From Pseudomonas xionganensis (lineage in GTDB: Bacteria > Pseudomonadota > Gammaproteobacteria > Pseudomonadales > Pseudomonadaceae), in NCBI RefSeq assembly GCF_009763245.1, contig NZ_WKJZ01000001.1:310001-374000 (forward strand): 64,000 nucleotides of DNA, in the 5' to 3' direction. Under the pieces are notes generated by a model. It had not been told where the DNA came from. It did not search any database and saw only the letters and a list, made by a program, of their open reading frames with translations. The stretch's first letter is position 1; every line of letters starts with the position of its first letter. Below, piece after piece: positions 46,028 through 54,070 of the stretch. The position numbers and the translations under genes were made by a program.

Positions 46028-49000
46028 GCAGCGCCAGCCTGAACCTGCTGCAAGACAGCTTCACCGGCCGCTCGCTGATCGAGGCCAGCGCCGGCACCGG
46101 CAAGACCTGGACCCTGACCGCGTTGTACGCGCGTCTGTTGCTGGAGAAGCAGCTCAGCGTCAGCCAGATTCTGGTGGTGACCTTTACCACTGCCGCCACT
46201 GCCGAGCTGCGCGAGCGTATCCGCAAGCGCCTGGCCGAGTTGCTGGTGGTGTATGAACAGGGGCCGGGCGACGACGCCTTGCTCAACGACCTGCACGCCC
46301 AGTACCCGGATGCCGCCAGCCATCGGCGCTTGCTGCTGGCGGTGCATGGCTTCGATGAGGCGGCGATCTTCACCATCCACGGCTTCTGCCAGCGCGCCCT
46401 GCAGGACGCCGCGTTCGAAGCGGGGGGCGATTTCGATAACGAGCTGACCCAGGACGACCGCGAGATTATCGACGCCCTGCTCGCCGACCTGTGGCGCCAC
46501 GAGCTGGCCAGCGCCGAGCCGGAATGGGCGGCCTTTCTGGTGCAGCAGAAGATCACCCCGCAGGTTCTGCGCCAGCGTTTGCGCAATCACTTGGGCAAGC
46601 CCTATCTGCGTATCGAGCCACAGCCCGGTGCCAGCAGCGAGATGGGCGCCCTGCGCGCCGCCTGGCAACAGGCGCAGCGGCTCTGGCTGAGTGAAAGTGG
46701 TGCCTGGCTGGCGCAGCTCAAAGCCTTCGACGGCTTTAAGAGCAATATGTGCAACCCGGCCAAGCTGGGCGTCTGGCAGGCCGAGCTGGACGGTTATTTC
46801 AGCGATGCCGCCGCGTTGTTCAGCAAAACCGAAGCACACCGCCGGTTGGCCCGCGAAGGGCTGAACAAGGCCAGCAAAAAGGGCTGCGAAGCCCCGGCCA
46901 ATCCGCTGGCCGCTTCGCTACAGGAACTTTGCGATGCCCTCGATGCGGCGCAACCCGAAGCCGAGCAACGCCTGATCGATCTGCAGGTGCGTTTGATCCA
47001 TCAGCTCAACGAGCAACTGCCCGCGTGCAAGGCGGCGCAACGCTTGCTGGCCTTCGATGACCTGCTCAACAAACTGCAGCAGGCCTTGCAGGGTGAGGGC
47101 GGCGAGCACCTGGCAAGCACCCTGCGCACACAGTATCCGGTGGCGCTGATCGACGAGTTTCAGGACACCGACCCGGTGCAGTACCGGGTGTTTCATCGTA
47201 TCTATCAAGACGCTGGCGATCTGTGTTTTGTCGGCGACCCCAAGCAGGCCATCTACGCCTTCCGTGGCGCGGATCTGGCCACGTATTTAAAAGCCCGCAG
47301 CGAAGCCGCGCGGCAATACAGCCTGGCCACCAACCACCGCTCCACCCCCGAGCTGATCGCCGCACTGAATCAGCTGTTCGACCGGCCCATGCCCTTTGCC
47401 GAGCCGGGCCTGGCCTATCAGCAGGTCGGGGCCAGCAGCAAGGCGCGGGCGCAGTTGGTGTTGCCGCGTGTTGAGGATGAAACCGACGCGCCGCTGGCGC
47501 TGGTCTGGCTGGATAACGATTACCTGGGCAAGGGCGAGGCCGGCGTGCTGGTGGCACAGGATACGGCGCGGCGCATCGCGGCGGTGCTAAGCGCCAGCAG
47601 CCGTGGCGAGGCGTATTTTGAGCAAGACGGCACGCGCACCCCGCTTAAAGGCGGGGATATCGCCGTGCTGGTCGCCAGTCACCGTCAGGCTGGCGAAGTG
47701 GCTGCCGAGCTGGCCGCCCGTGGCGTGCCCAGCGTGCGCCGCGGCAAGGAGAACGTCTGGCACAGCGAAGAGGCCAATGAGCTGTCCGCTGTGCTGGCCG
47801 CTTACGCCGAGCCGGGCCGCGAGGGTGCGTTGCGTTATGCCCTGGCCAGCCGCCTGCTGGGTCGCAGCGCTGCCGATCTGGCCGCCTGCAGCGAGGATGC
47901 CCAAGCCTGGGACCGCGAGCGCGAAGCCGCCGAGCGCTACCACCAACTCTGGCAACAACAAGGTTTTATGCGCGCCTTCCGCGCCTGGCTGGATGAGCAA
48001 CAGGTGGCCCAGCGGCTGCTGGCGCTGGTCGATGGCGAGCGCCGTCTGACCAACCTGCTGCACCTGGCCGAACTGCTGCAAACCGAAAGCCTGCAACGCC
48101 CCGGCCTGGAGCAGCTACTCGCCTGGTTCAACGCCCAGCGCAGCGCCGAGGCCCATGGCGAAGACGCCTTGCTGCGTTTGGAAAGCGATGCCGAGCGGGT
48201 GCAGATCGTCACCATCCACACCTCCAAGGGCCTGGAATACCCCCTGGTGTTCTGCCCCTATCTGTGGGACGGCGCGCTGCTGCGTCAGCACGAGGACATC
48301 TCTTGTCACTCCGACGATGGCACGCCGCTGCTGGACCTAGGCAGCGAGCAGCTCGACACACACCGCGAACGCGCTCGTCATGAGCGTTTCGCCGAGAAAC
48401 TGCGCCTGACCTACGTCGCCCTGACCCGCGCCCGCGACCGCCTGTGGCTGCACTGGGGCCCGGTGGACTGCAAACCAAAGACCGATGGATCGCTCAAACC
48501 CGAGGGCCTGCATAGCAGCGCCCTGGCCTGGCTGCTGCACGGCCGCGCATTGCCCGGTGAGGATGCCATGGCCGAACTGGCCGGCCACCTGCAAAACCTG
48601 AGTCCGCAGGGGCTGCGGGCCGAAATCGAGCAGCTGGTCGCCAGCAGCCAGGGTCAGATGACCCTCCAGCCCCTGCGTGCAACCGAGGCCAGCGCCGCCG
48701 GCGAGCAACGCGCCCCGGCGCCGCAGCAACTCGCCACATTGCAGCGCAGCCTGCACAGCGCCTGGCGTATCGGCAGCTTTTCGGGCCTTGCGGCCGGCAT
48801 GCATATGGAGGCCCCGGACCGCGACGGCCTGGTGCTGCCGGATGCCAGCGAGCCGGGCACGGGCTTTTTCGCCTTCCCCCGTGGCGCCCGGGCCGGCACC
48901 TGCCTGCACGCCATCCTGGAAGACTGGGCACGGGGCAAGGCGCCGCTAAATGAGCTGATCGAACCGGGGCTGAGCGGCCACGGCATTAGCAGCGACTGGC

Positions 49001-49569
49001 AAGCGATCGCCCAGCAGCAGCTGCAACAGGTGCTGGATACCGATCTGGATGGCCAGGGCCTGACATTGGCTGCGCTCAATCCGGCGCGGCGCCTGCCGGA
49101 GCTGGGCTTTACCTTCCCCCTGGCCGGGCTGGATGTGCAGCGCCTGCGCGCCATTCTCTGCGACCCGGCCCATGGCCTGGCGGCACCGATGCGCGAGGCG
49201 GCGGCGCGACTGGAGTTCGACAGCCTCAAGGGTTTTCTCAAGGGCTTTATCGACCTGACCTTCGAACACGACGGCCGCTGGTATATCGCCGACTACAAGT
49301 CCAACTGGCTTGGCCCGGACGCCAGCTACTACGGCGGTGAACGCCTGCTACAGGCCCTGGCCGCCGAGCACTACTACCTGCAATACCTGATCTACCTGGT
49401 GGCGCTGCGGCGCTTTCTGCGTCAGCGCCTGGACGACTTCCAGAATGAGCAGCTGGGCGGCGCCTACTACCTGTTTCTGCGCGGCATGCCGGAGGCCGGT
49501 GTGTACTTCTCGCGGCCCGGCGATGGCCTGCTGGATGCGCTGGATAACCTGTTTGCGGAGGGGCGCTGA
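46024..49569 (+). CDS. recB: Exodeoxyribonuclease V beta subunit
   Basis: A 1181-residue RecB: 3'-5' SF1A helicase plus the complex's nuclease. The helicase has Walker A IEASAGTGKTWTLTALYARLL (about residues 20-40), VVTFTTAATAELRERI, VALIDEFQDTDPVQYRVF, GDPKQAIYAFRGADL, VQIVTIHTSKGLEYPLVFCP and RLTYVALTRARDRLW. The C-terminal nuclease domain has the metal site GFIDLTFEHDGRWYIADYKSNWLG near 1080-1100. It overlaps recC by 4 bases. A palindromic repeat separates it from recD. Confidence 0.98.
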   Translation: MSSASLNLLQDSFTGRSLIEASAGTGKTWTLTALYARLLLEKQLSVSQILVVTFTTAATAELRERIRKRLAELLVVYEQGPGDDALLNDLHAQYPDAASHRRLLLAVHGFDEAAIFTIHGFCQRALQDAAFEAGGDFDNELTQDDREIIDALLADLWRHELASAEPEWAAFLVQQKITPQVLRQRLRNHLGKPYLRIEPQPGASSEMGALRAAWQQAQRLWLSESGAWLAQLKAFDGFKSNMCNPAKLGVWQAELDGYFSDAAALFSKTEAHRRLAREGLNKASKKGCEAPANPLAASLQELCDALDAAQPEAEQRLIDLQVRLIHQLNEQLPACKAAQRLLAFDDLLNKLQQALQGEGGEHLASTLRTQYPVALIDEFQDTDPVQYRVFHRIYQDAGDLCFVGDPKQAIYAFRGADLATYLKARSEAARQYSLATNHRSTPELIAALNQLFDRPMPFAEPGLAYQQVGASSKARAQLVLPRVEDETDAPLALVWLDNDYLGKGEAGVLVAQDTARRIAAVLSASSRGEAYFEQDGTRTPLKGGDIAVLVASHRQAGEVAAELAARGVPSVRRGKENVWHSEEANELSAVLAAYAEPGREGALRYALASRLLGRSAADLAACSEDAQAWDREREAAERYHQLWQQQGFMRAFRAWLDEQQVAQRLLALVDGERRLTNLLHLAELLQTESLQRPGLEQLLAWFNAQRSAEAHGEDALLRLESDAERVQIVTIHTSKGLEYPLVFCPYLWDGALLRQHEDISCHSDDGTPLLDLGSEQLDTHRERARHERFAEKLRLTYVALTRARDRLWLHWGPVDCKPKTDGSLKPEGLHSSALAWLLHGRALPGEDAMAELAGHLQNLSPQGLRAEIEQLVASSQGQMTLQPLRATEASAAGEQRAPAPQQLATLQRSLHSAWRIGSFSGLAAGMHMEAPDRDGLVLPDASEPGTGFFAFPRGARAGTCLHAILEDWARGKAPLNELIEPGLSGHGISSDWQAIAQQQLQQVLDTDLDGQGLTLAALNPARRLPELGFTFPLAGLDVQRLRAILCDPAHGLAAPMREAAARLEFDSLKGFLKGFIDLTFEHDGRWYIADYKSNWLGPDASYYGGERLLQALAAEHYYLQYLIYLVALRRFLRQRLDDFQNEQLGGAYYLFLRGMPEAGVYFSRPGDGLLDALDNLFAEGR

Positions 49570-49601
49570 TGTTGTTGGGTGATCCGGCGGGGATATGTTG
49601 C

Positions 49602-49670
49602 GTTGGGTGGATGACGCTGTTTTCATCCACCACGGCTAACGGTGGATGGGTGAAGCGTCATCCACCCTAC
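49602..49670. repeat. Palindromic intergenic repeat, family A, copy 4
   Basis: A 69-base copy (GTTGGGTGGATGACGCT … ATCCACCCTAC) in the 112-base gap between recB and recD. Its right end is next to the recD ribosome site GGGAG. The first bases have one mismatch to other copies. Confidence 0.85.
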
Positions 49671-49681
49671 GGGAGTGGACT

Positions 49682-51508
49682 ATGACGCTTGCCGATCTAC
49701 CCCTCGGCCCATTGGAACGTGCCCTGGTCGCCAGCCTGCAGCGTCTCGACCCGCAGGCGTCGCCTGTGGTCTTGGCCTCGGCGGCGCTGCTGTGCATGGC
49801 GCTGGACAAGGGCGATGTGTGCCTGCCGTTGGCGCGCCTGGCCGGGCAGCGGCCCTGGCCGGAACATGCCTTCAATCTGCCGAAACTAGCGGACTGGCAG
49901 GCGCAGTTGCAGGTGTCGCCGTTGGTCGGTGCTGAGGGGGCTTTCAAACCGCTGATCCTCGCGCACGGCCGCCTCTATCTCGCGCGCTACCAGGCCTACG
50001 AGCGTCAGCTGGCCGAACAGTTGCTGCAGCGCGCCGCCGACCGCCCCGAGGTGGATGAAGCCCAGCTTAGTGAAAGCCTGACCCGACTATTTGCCTTTAA
50101 CCAACAGCAACCCGACTGGCAGCGCCTGGCCGCCGCGCAAGCGGTGCGGCGCAAGTTGGCGGTGATCTCCGGCGGGCCCGGTACGGGCAAGACCACCACC
50201 GTGGTGCGCCTGCTGGCTGCATTGCTTGAGCAGCCCGGCTGCGAGCATCTGGCCATCGGCCTGGCCGCGCCTACGGGCAAGGCCGCAGCGCGAATGGCTG
50301 AAGCGATCCGTAATGCCAAGGCCGAATTGCCGGTCAGCGAGACGATCAAGGCGGCGCTGCCCGATGAGGCACGCACCCTGCACCGTCTGCTCGGCAACCG
50401 CGGCGACAGCCCGCAGGTGCGTCATCACGCGGCCAACCCGCTGGCACTGGATGTGCTGGTGGTGGACGAAGCGTCGATGGTCGATCTGGCGCTGATGGCC
50501 AAGCTGCTCGACGCCCTGCCGCCGACGGCGCGGCTGATTCTGCTCGGTGACAAGGACCAGCTGTGCGCCGTGGAAGCCGGGGCGGTATTCGCCGAACTCT
50601 GCGAGGGCCGTGGCTTCGACGCTCAGGCTGCTGGTGAGCTGCAACGCATCACCGGCCAGCAAGTGCCGGTCAGCCAGCCGACTTCGCAACTGGGCGATGC
50701 CGTGGTGCTGCTGACCCACAGCCACCGTTTTGCCGGCGACAGCGGCATTGGTGAACTGGCGCGGCGGATCAATGGCGGCGATGTCGCTGGAACCTTGGGC
50801 CTGCTCAAGGAAGATCGCCACGACCTGGCCTGGAATGCCGCGCCGACGCCCAACGAGCTGCTGGAGCGCCTGGATCAGGGCTATGCGCCTTATGTGACAG
50901 CCGCCAAAAGCGCCGATCCGGCGGCAGCCTTCGCCGCGTTCAATACCTTCCGCGCCCTCTGCGCCCAGCGCGAAGGTGCCTGGGGCGTGGCCGGCATCAA
51001 CGAAGCCCTGGAGGCGCGGATCAAGCGCCGCAGCCAGGTGCCTGTGCGCGAGCGCTGGTATATCGGCCGGCCGGTGATGGTGCGGCAGAACGACTACGCA
51101 CTCGGTCTGTTCAATGGCGATATCGGCATCTGTCTGCACACCGAGTACGGCCTGCGCGTGTTCTTTGAAGGCGAGGACGGTTACCGCCCCTTCGCCCCGG
51201 CGCGCCTGCCCAGCCACGACAGCGCCTTCGCCATGACCGTGCATAAGAGCCAGGGCTCGGAATTTGCCGAAGTGCTGCTGGTGCTGCCCGAACAACCCAG
51301 CCCATTGCTGACGCGCAGCCTGTTCTACACAGGCATCACCCGGGCCAAACACAAGGTGGAAATCTGGGCATTGCCGCCACGCTTAAGCGAAGCCGTGGCC
51401 ACCCGTGCCGAGCGGGCGGCGGGTTTGGCTGAGCGCCTGGCCCAGGCGACCGCGCCCCTGAGCCGGGCAGCACACGCGGACCTAACGCAATTGGGGCTGT
51501 TCGATTAA
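49682..51508 (+). CDS. recD: Exodeoxyribonuclease V alpha subunit
   Basis: A 608-residue RecD, the 5'-3' SF1B helicase of RecBCD. It has an N-terminal RecB-interacting domain, Walker A ISGGPGTGKTTTVVRLLAALLE (about residues 160-181), GLAAPTGKAAARMAEAI, VLVVDEASMVDLALMAKLLDALP, LLGDKDQLCAVEAG, QNDYALGLFNGDIG, AMTVHKSQGSEFAEVLLVLP and FYTGITRAKHKVEIW. The ATG at 49682 is preferred to an in-frame start at 49646 inside the repeat. It completes the recC-recB-recD order typical of Pseudomonas. Confidence 0.98.
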   Translation: MTLADLPLGPLERALVASLQRLDPQASPVVLASAALLCMALDKGDVCLPLARLAGQRPWPEHAFNLPKLADWQAQLQVSPLVGAEGAFKPLILAHGRLYLARYQAYERQLAEQLLQRAADRPEVDEAQLSESLTRLFAFNQQQPDWQRLAAAQAVRRKLAVISGGPGTGKTTTVVRLLAALLEQPGCEHLAIGLAAPTGKAAARMAEAIRNAKAELPVSETIKAALPDEARTLHRLLGNRGDSPQVRHHAANPLALDVLVVDEASMVDLALMAKLLDALPPTARLILLGDKDQLCAVEAGAVFAELCEGRGFDAQAAGELQRITGQQVPVSQPTSQLGDAVVLLTHSHRFAGDSGIGELARRINGGDVAGTLGLLKEDRHDLAWNAAPTPNELLERLDQGYAPYVTAAKSADPAAAFAAFNTFRALCAQREGAWGVAGINEALEARIKRRSQVPVRERWYIGRPVMVRQNDYALGLFNGDIGICLHTEYGLRVFFEGEDGYRPFAPARLPSHDSAFAMTVHKSQGSEFAEVLLVLPEQPSPLLTRSLFYTGITRAKHKVEIWALPPRLSEAVATRAERAAGLAERLAQATAPLSRAAHADLTQLGLFD

Positions 51509-51584
51509 AACTGCACAGCACCCAGGTGCCAGCATCTACACTGCAGCACAGCCCCAGTGACTCAGGCGCCATGGAGATTGGCCC

Positions 51585-52352
51585 GTGCGTCTTCCATCGA
51601 TCCTCTTGCTTACCCTGCTGTGCCTGCCGCTCCAGGCGGCCAGCCTGCGCCTGGTTACCGGCGATGATTACGCACCTTTTACCGGGCAAGACCTGCCCGG
51701 TGGCGGCATGCTGACCCAGGTGGTTGAGGCCGCTCTGCAGGCGCAGAGTCGGCCCTACAACATGCATTGGCGCCCCTGGAATCGTGGCTATCTGAAAACT
51801 CTGCAGGGTGAGTTCGACGCCACCTTTCCCTATATCAAGACCCCACAGCGCGAGCAGGTTTACCTTTATTCCGCGCCCCTGTTTATTGCCGAGCAACATA
51901 TCTTCAGCCGCGCCGATGACCCCATAGAAATTGACGATCCAGCCAGCCTGCAGGGACGGCGCCTCTGTTATCCCCTGGGCTGGGCGCCACCCAAGGTGCT
52001 GCAGGACATGCTCGACCAGGGCCTGTTGACCCGCCACTCACCGACAGGACTCAAGGAGTGTGTGCGCCTGCTGTTGCTGGGGCGCGATGATTTCTTTATT
52101 TCCGATCGACGCCTGGGAGATGCCGCGCTGCGCCTGGCCGCGGTGGACACGAGCCGTTTGCGGCGCTCCGAGCGTGCCATCAGCAACAGCACCCTGCACC
52201 TGATCGTACCGCGCAGCCACCCGTACGGGCCGCAGCTGATCGAAACCTTTGACCACGGGCTGCGCGCCCTGCAGGACAGTGGGCGCTACCAGCGGCTGAT
52301 TGATGAGTACCTGCAGAGCATGGACACCGCTTCAGCCGAGCCACCTCAGTAG
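51585..52352 (+). CDS. Periplasmic solute-binding protein, family 3 type
   Basis: A 255-residue exported protein starting with GTG, preceded by GGAG. A signal peptide (RLPSILLLTLLCLPLQAA) is followed by SLRLVTGDDYAPFTGQDLPGGGMLTQVVEAALQA, WRPWNRGYLKTLQGEFDATFPYIKTPQREQVYLYS and LQGRRLCYPLGWAPPKV, the pattern of family 3 amino-acid-type binding proteins. It is an orphan with no permease nearby, like the one at 27946, and may be a sensor or scavenger component. Its 3' end overlaps the end of the convergent AEC gene by 21 bases. Confidence 0.8.
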   Translation: MRLPSILLLTLLCLPLQAASLRLVTGDDYAPFTGQDLPGGGMLTQVVEAALQAQSRPYNMHWRPWNRGYLKTLQGEFDATFPYIKTPQREQVYLYSAPLFIAEQHIFSRADDPIEIDDPASLQGRRLCYPLGWAPPKVLQDMLDQGLLTRHSPTGLKECVRLLLLGRDDFFISDRRLGDAALRLAAVDTSRLRRSERAISNSTLHLIVPRSHPYGPQLIETFDHGLRALQDSGRYQRLIDEYLQSMDTASAEPPQ

Positions 52353-53237
52353 CAGGGGCAGGCTGACGGCCGCCAATAGTGTCTGCAGGGTGATGATGCC
52401 GGCCATCAGCTGACTGTCGCCGCCTAACTGACGAGTCAGCACATAGGCAGTGGGGGCCGTGGGCAAGGCAAAGAACAGCACCAGCACGCTGCTTTCCAGA
52501 GCCGGCAATTGCAGAGCGTGGGCGACCAACCCGGCCAGCAGCGGCATGCCCAGCAGGCGTATGGCACTGCTGATACCCAGGGCCGATACCTCGCCGCGCA
52601 ACTGTTCTGGTTTGAGTGCAGCACCCACGCACAGCAGCCCCAGGGGCAGGCTGGCAGCGGCCAGCAGAGCGAGCAGGCGATCCGTGCCACCCGGCAAGCC
52701 CAGGCCGCAGAGGTTGACCAGCGCGCCTGCCAGGCAGGCCAGAATCAAGGGATTCTTGATGATCGGCAGCAGCAGGCTGCGCGCGCTGACCCCACGCTCG
52801 GCGGTCAGGGACCAGACCGACAGCAGGTTGACCGCCGGCACCATCAGCGCCAGCAACAGCGCGGCCAGCCCCAGGCCCGGCGCCCCATACAGACTGCCCA
52901 CCGCCGCCAGGCCCAGGTAGGTATTGAAACGCAGGGTGCCCTGGGTAAAGGCGCCAAAACGCCCCGCCGGCCAACCGCACATACGGCGCACCAGCAGCAG
53001 GGCCAGCCAGGCCAGCCCCAGACCCAGGCCAACCGCCAGGGCCAGGCGCGGCAGGGCCGGGTTGTCCAGCGGCGCCATGGCCAGGCTGCTGAACAGCAGC
53101 GCGGGGAACAGGACAAAGTAGTTGAGCCGCTCGGCCCCCGGCCAGAAAGCCTCGCTGGGAAAATCGGCGCGGCGCAACAGATAGCCGGCCACGATCAAGG
53201 CAAACAGTGGCCACAGGGCCAGTAACAACTCCAGCAT
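52332..53237 (-). CDS. AEC-family transporter
   Basis: A 301-residue inner-membrane protein of the auxin efflux carrier/malonate permease family with ten hydrophobic segments: LLLALWPLFALIVAGYLLRR at the start, RLNYFVLFPALLFSSLA, TQGTLRFNTYLGLAAVGSLYG, KNPLILACLAGALVNLCG, ASLPLGLLCVGAALKPEQLRG and SSVLVLFFALPTAPTAYVLTRQLGGD. The substrate is probably a small organic acid. The ATG at 53237 gives the usual start; the longer frame to 53303 is rejected. The promoter side contains the MITE-like element. Confidence 0.9.
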   Translation of the reverse strand: MLELLLALWPLFALIVAGYLLRRADFPSEAFWPGAERLNYFVLFPALLFSSLAMAPLDNPALPRLALAVGLGLGLAWLALLLVRRMCGWPAGRFGAFTQGTLRFNTYLGLAAVGSLYGAPGLGLAALLLALMVPAVNLLSVWSLTAERGVSARSLLLPIIKNPLILACLAGALVNLCGLGLPGGTDRLLALLAAASLPLGLLCVGAALKPEQLRGEVSALGISSAIRLLGMPLLAGLVAHALQLPALESSVLVLFFALPTAPTAYVLTRQLGGDSQLMAGIITLQTLLAAVSLPLLLRWLG

Positions 53238-53308
53238 GGCAATTTCCGCCCAGAGATCAGCGCCTATCTTGGGCAGCACAGGTTGACGACGCAAGGCTGG
53301 CAACCGGT

Positions 53309-53577
53309 TAGGGTCTGTTGCCGTTTCATCGCGAGCCGCGTTGCCGCGAGAAATGGCCCCCGGTTAGGCGCAGGACGCGGGTAATGGTTATTCCCTTGCC
53401 AAGTCATGCAACAACAGCGGGGGCCATTTCCCGCGCAACCCGAGGGGCCGGGCTAGTTTTTGCGCGATACTGCGTTTCTCGACACTCATTTGGAACAACC
53501 AAACTTCGTGTCTCGTGCCTTGCCTCGCGCAAAAACTGGCTCCGGCGCGGCCGTGAATGAAATGGCAACAGACCCTA
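53309..53577. mobile_element. MITE-like element with 21-base terminal inverted repeats
   Basis: The 269-base element has ends 53309-53329 and 53557-53577 that are inverted copies with one mismatch in 21 bases; each begins TAGGGTCTGTTGCC on its own strand. Inside are two further long inverted repeats: GCGAGAAATGGCCCCCG-type (about 53346-53362 with 53417-53435) and one at 53447-53467 with 53525-53546. No transposase is encoded, so it would depend on an enzyme supplied elsewhere. TA at each end could be a target duplication. It fills most of the 368-base gap before the GFA gene. Confidence 0.75.
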
Positions 53578-53605
53578 GGCTGGGGAAATCTCAGGAGGAC
53601 CGGTT

Positions 53606-54010
53606 ATGCATCCAGTTCATAGTGGTGGCTGTCACTGTGGCCAGCTGCGCTACCAGTTCGGCGCACCACTGAGCGATATTGCCCACTGCCACTGCAGCGA
53701 CTGCCGGCGCACTACCGGTGGCATTCTCACCACCTGGCTCACCGTGCCCCTGGCCAGCTTTCAGTGGCTGAGCGGCACGCCGCACAGCTATGCCTCGACC
53801 GCCACCTGCCTGCGCAGCTTCTGCCCCAACTGCGGCGCCCAGCTGACCCTGTTCAGCCAGCTCAGTCCGCACAGCCTGGATATCAGCGTGGCGACGCTCG
53901 ACCATCCCGAGCAGGCCCCGGCCGATCGGCATATCTGGGTGCAGAGACGCCTGTCCTGGCTGCAGGTGGACCCGCAGCTGCCCGAGGAGGCGCAGGAGCA
54001 GATTCTGTAA
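53606..54010 (+). CDS. GFA-family (glutathione-dependent formaldehyde-activating-like) protein
   Basis: A 134-residue zinc-binding protein. Cys motifs are GGCHCGQLRY at the start, HCHCSDCRRTTG near 28-39 and FCPNCGAQL near 72-80, the two-zinc pattern of the GFA/CENP-V family. Most members have no proven formaldehyde activity, so a glutathione-adduct role is only a family label. AGGAGGA lies just upstream, right after the MITE-like element, so the element may carry or modify its promoter. Confidence 0.88.
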   Translation: MHPVHSGGCHCGQLRYQFGAPLSDIAHCHCSDCRRTTGGILTTWLTVPLASFQWLSGTPHSYASTATCLRSFCPNCGAQLTLFSQLSPHSLDISVATLDHPEQAPADRHIWVQRRLSWLQVDPQLPEEAQEQIL

Positions 54011-54070
54011 TGGGCATGCCCTAGGCTTTGTACGAGAAGTCGTCGAGCGCAGGCACTTTTCCTATAGAAC

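Noticed and set aside
54011..54070. CCTAGG motifs between the GFA and DUF4105 genes as a terminator
   Set aside because: The complementary parts are only 7 bases and about 50 bases apart, with no T-run.
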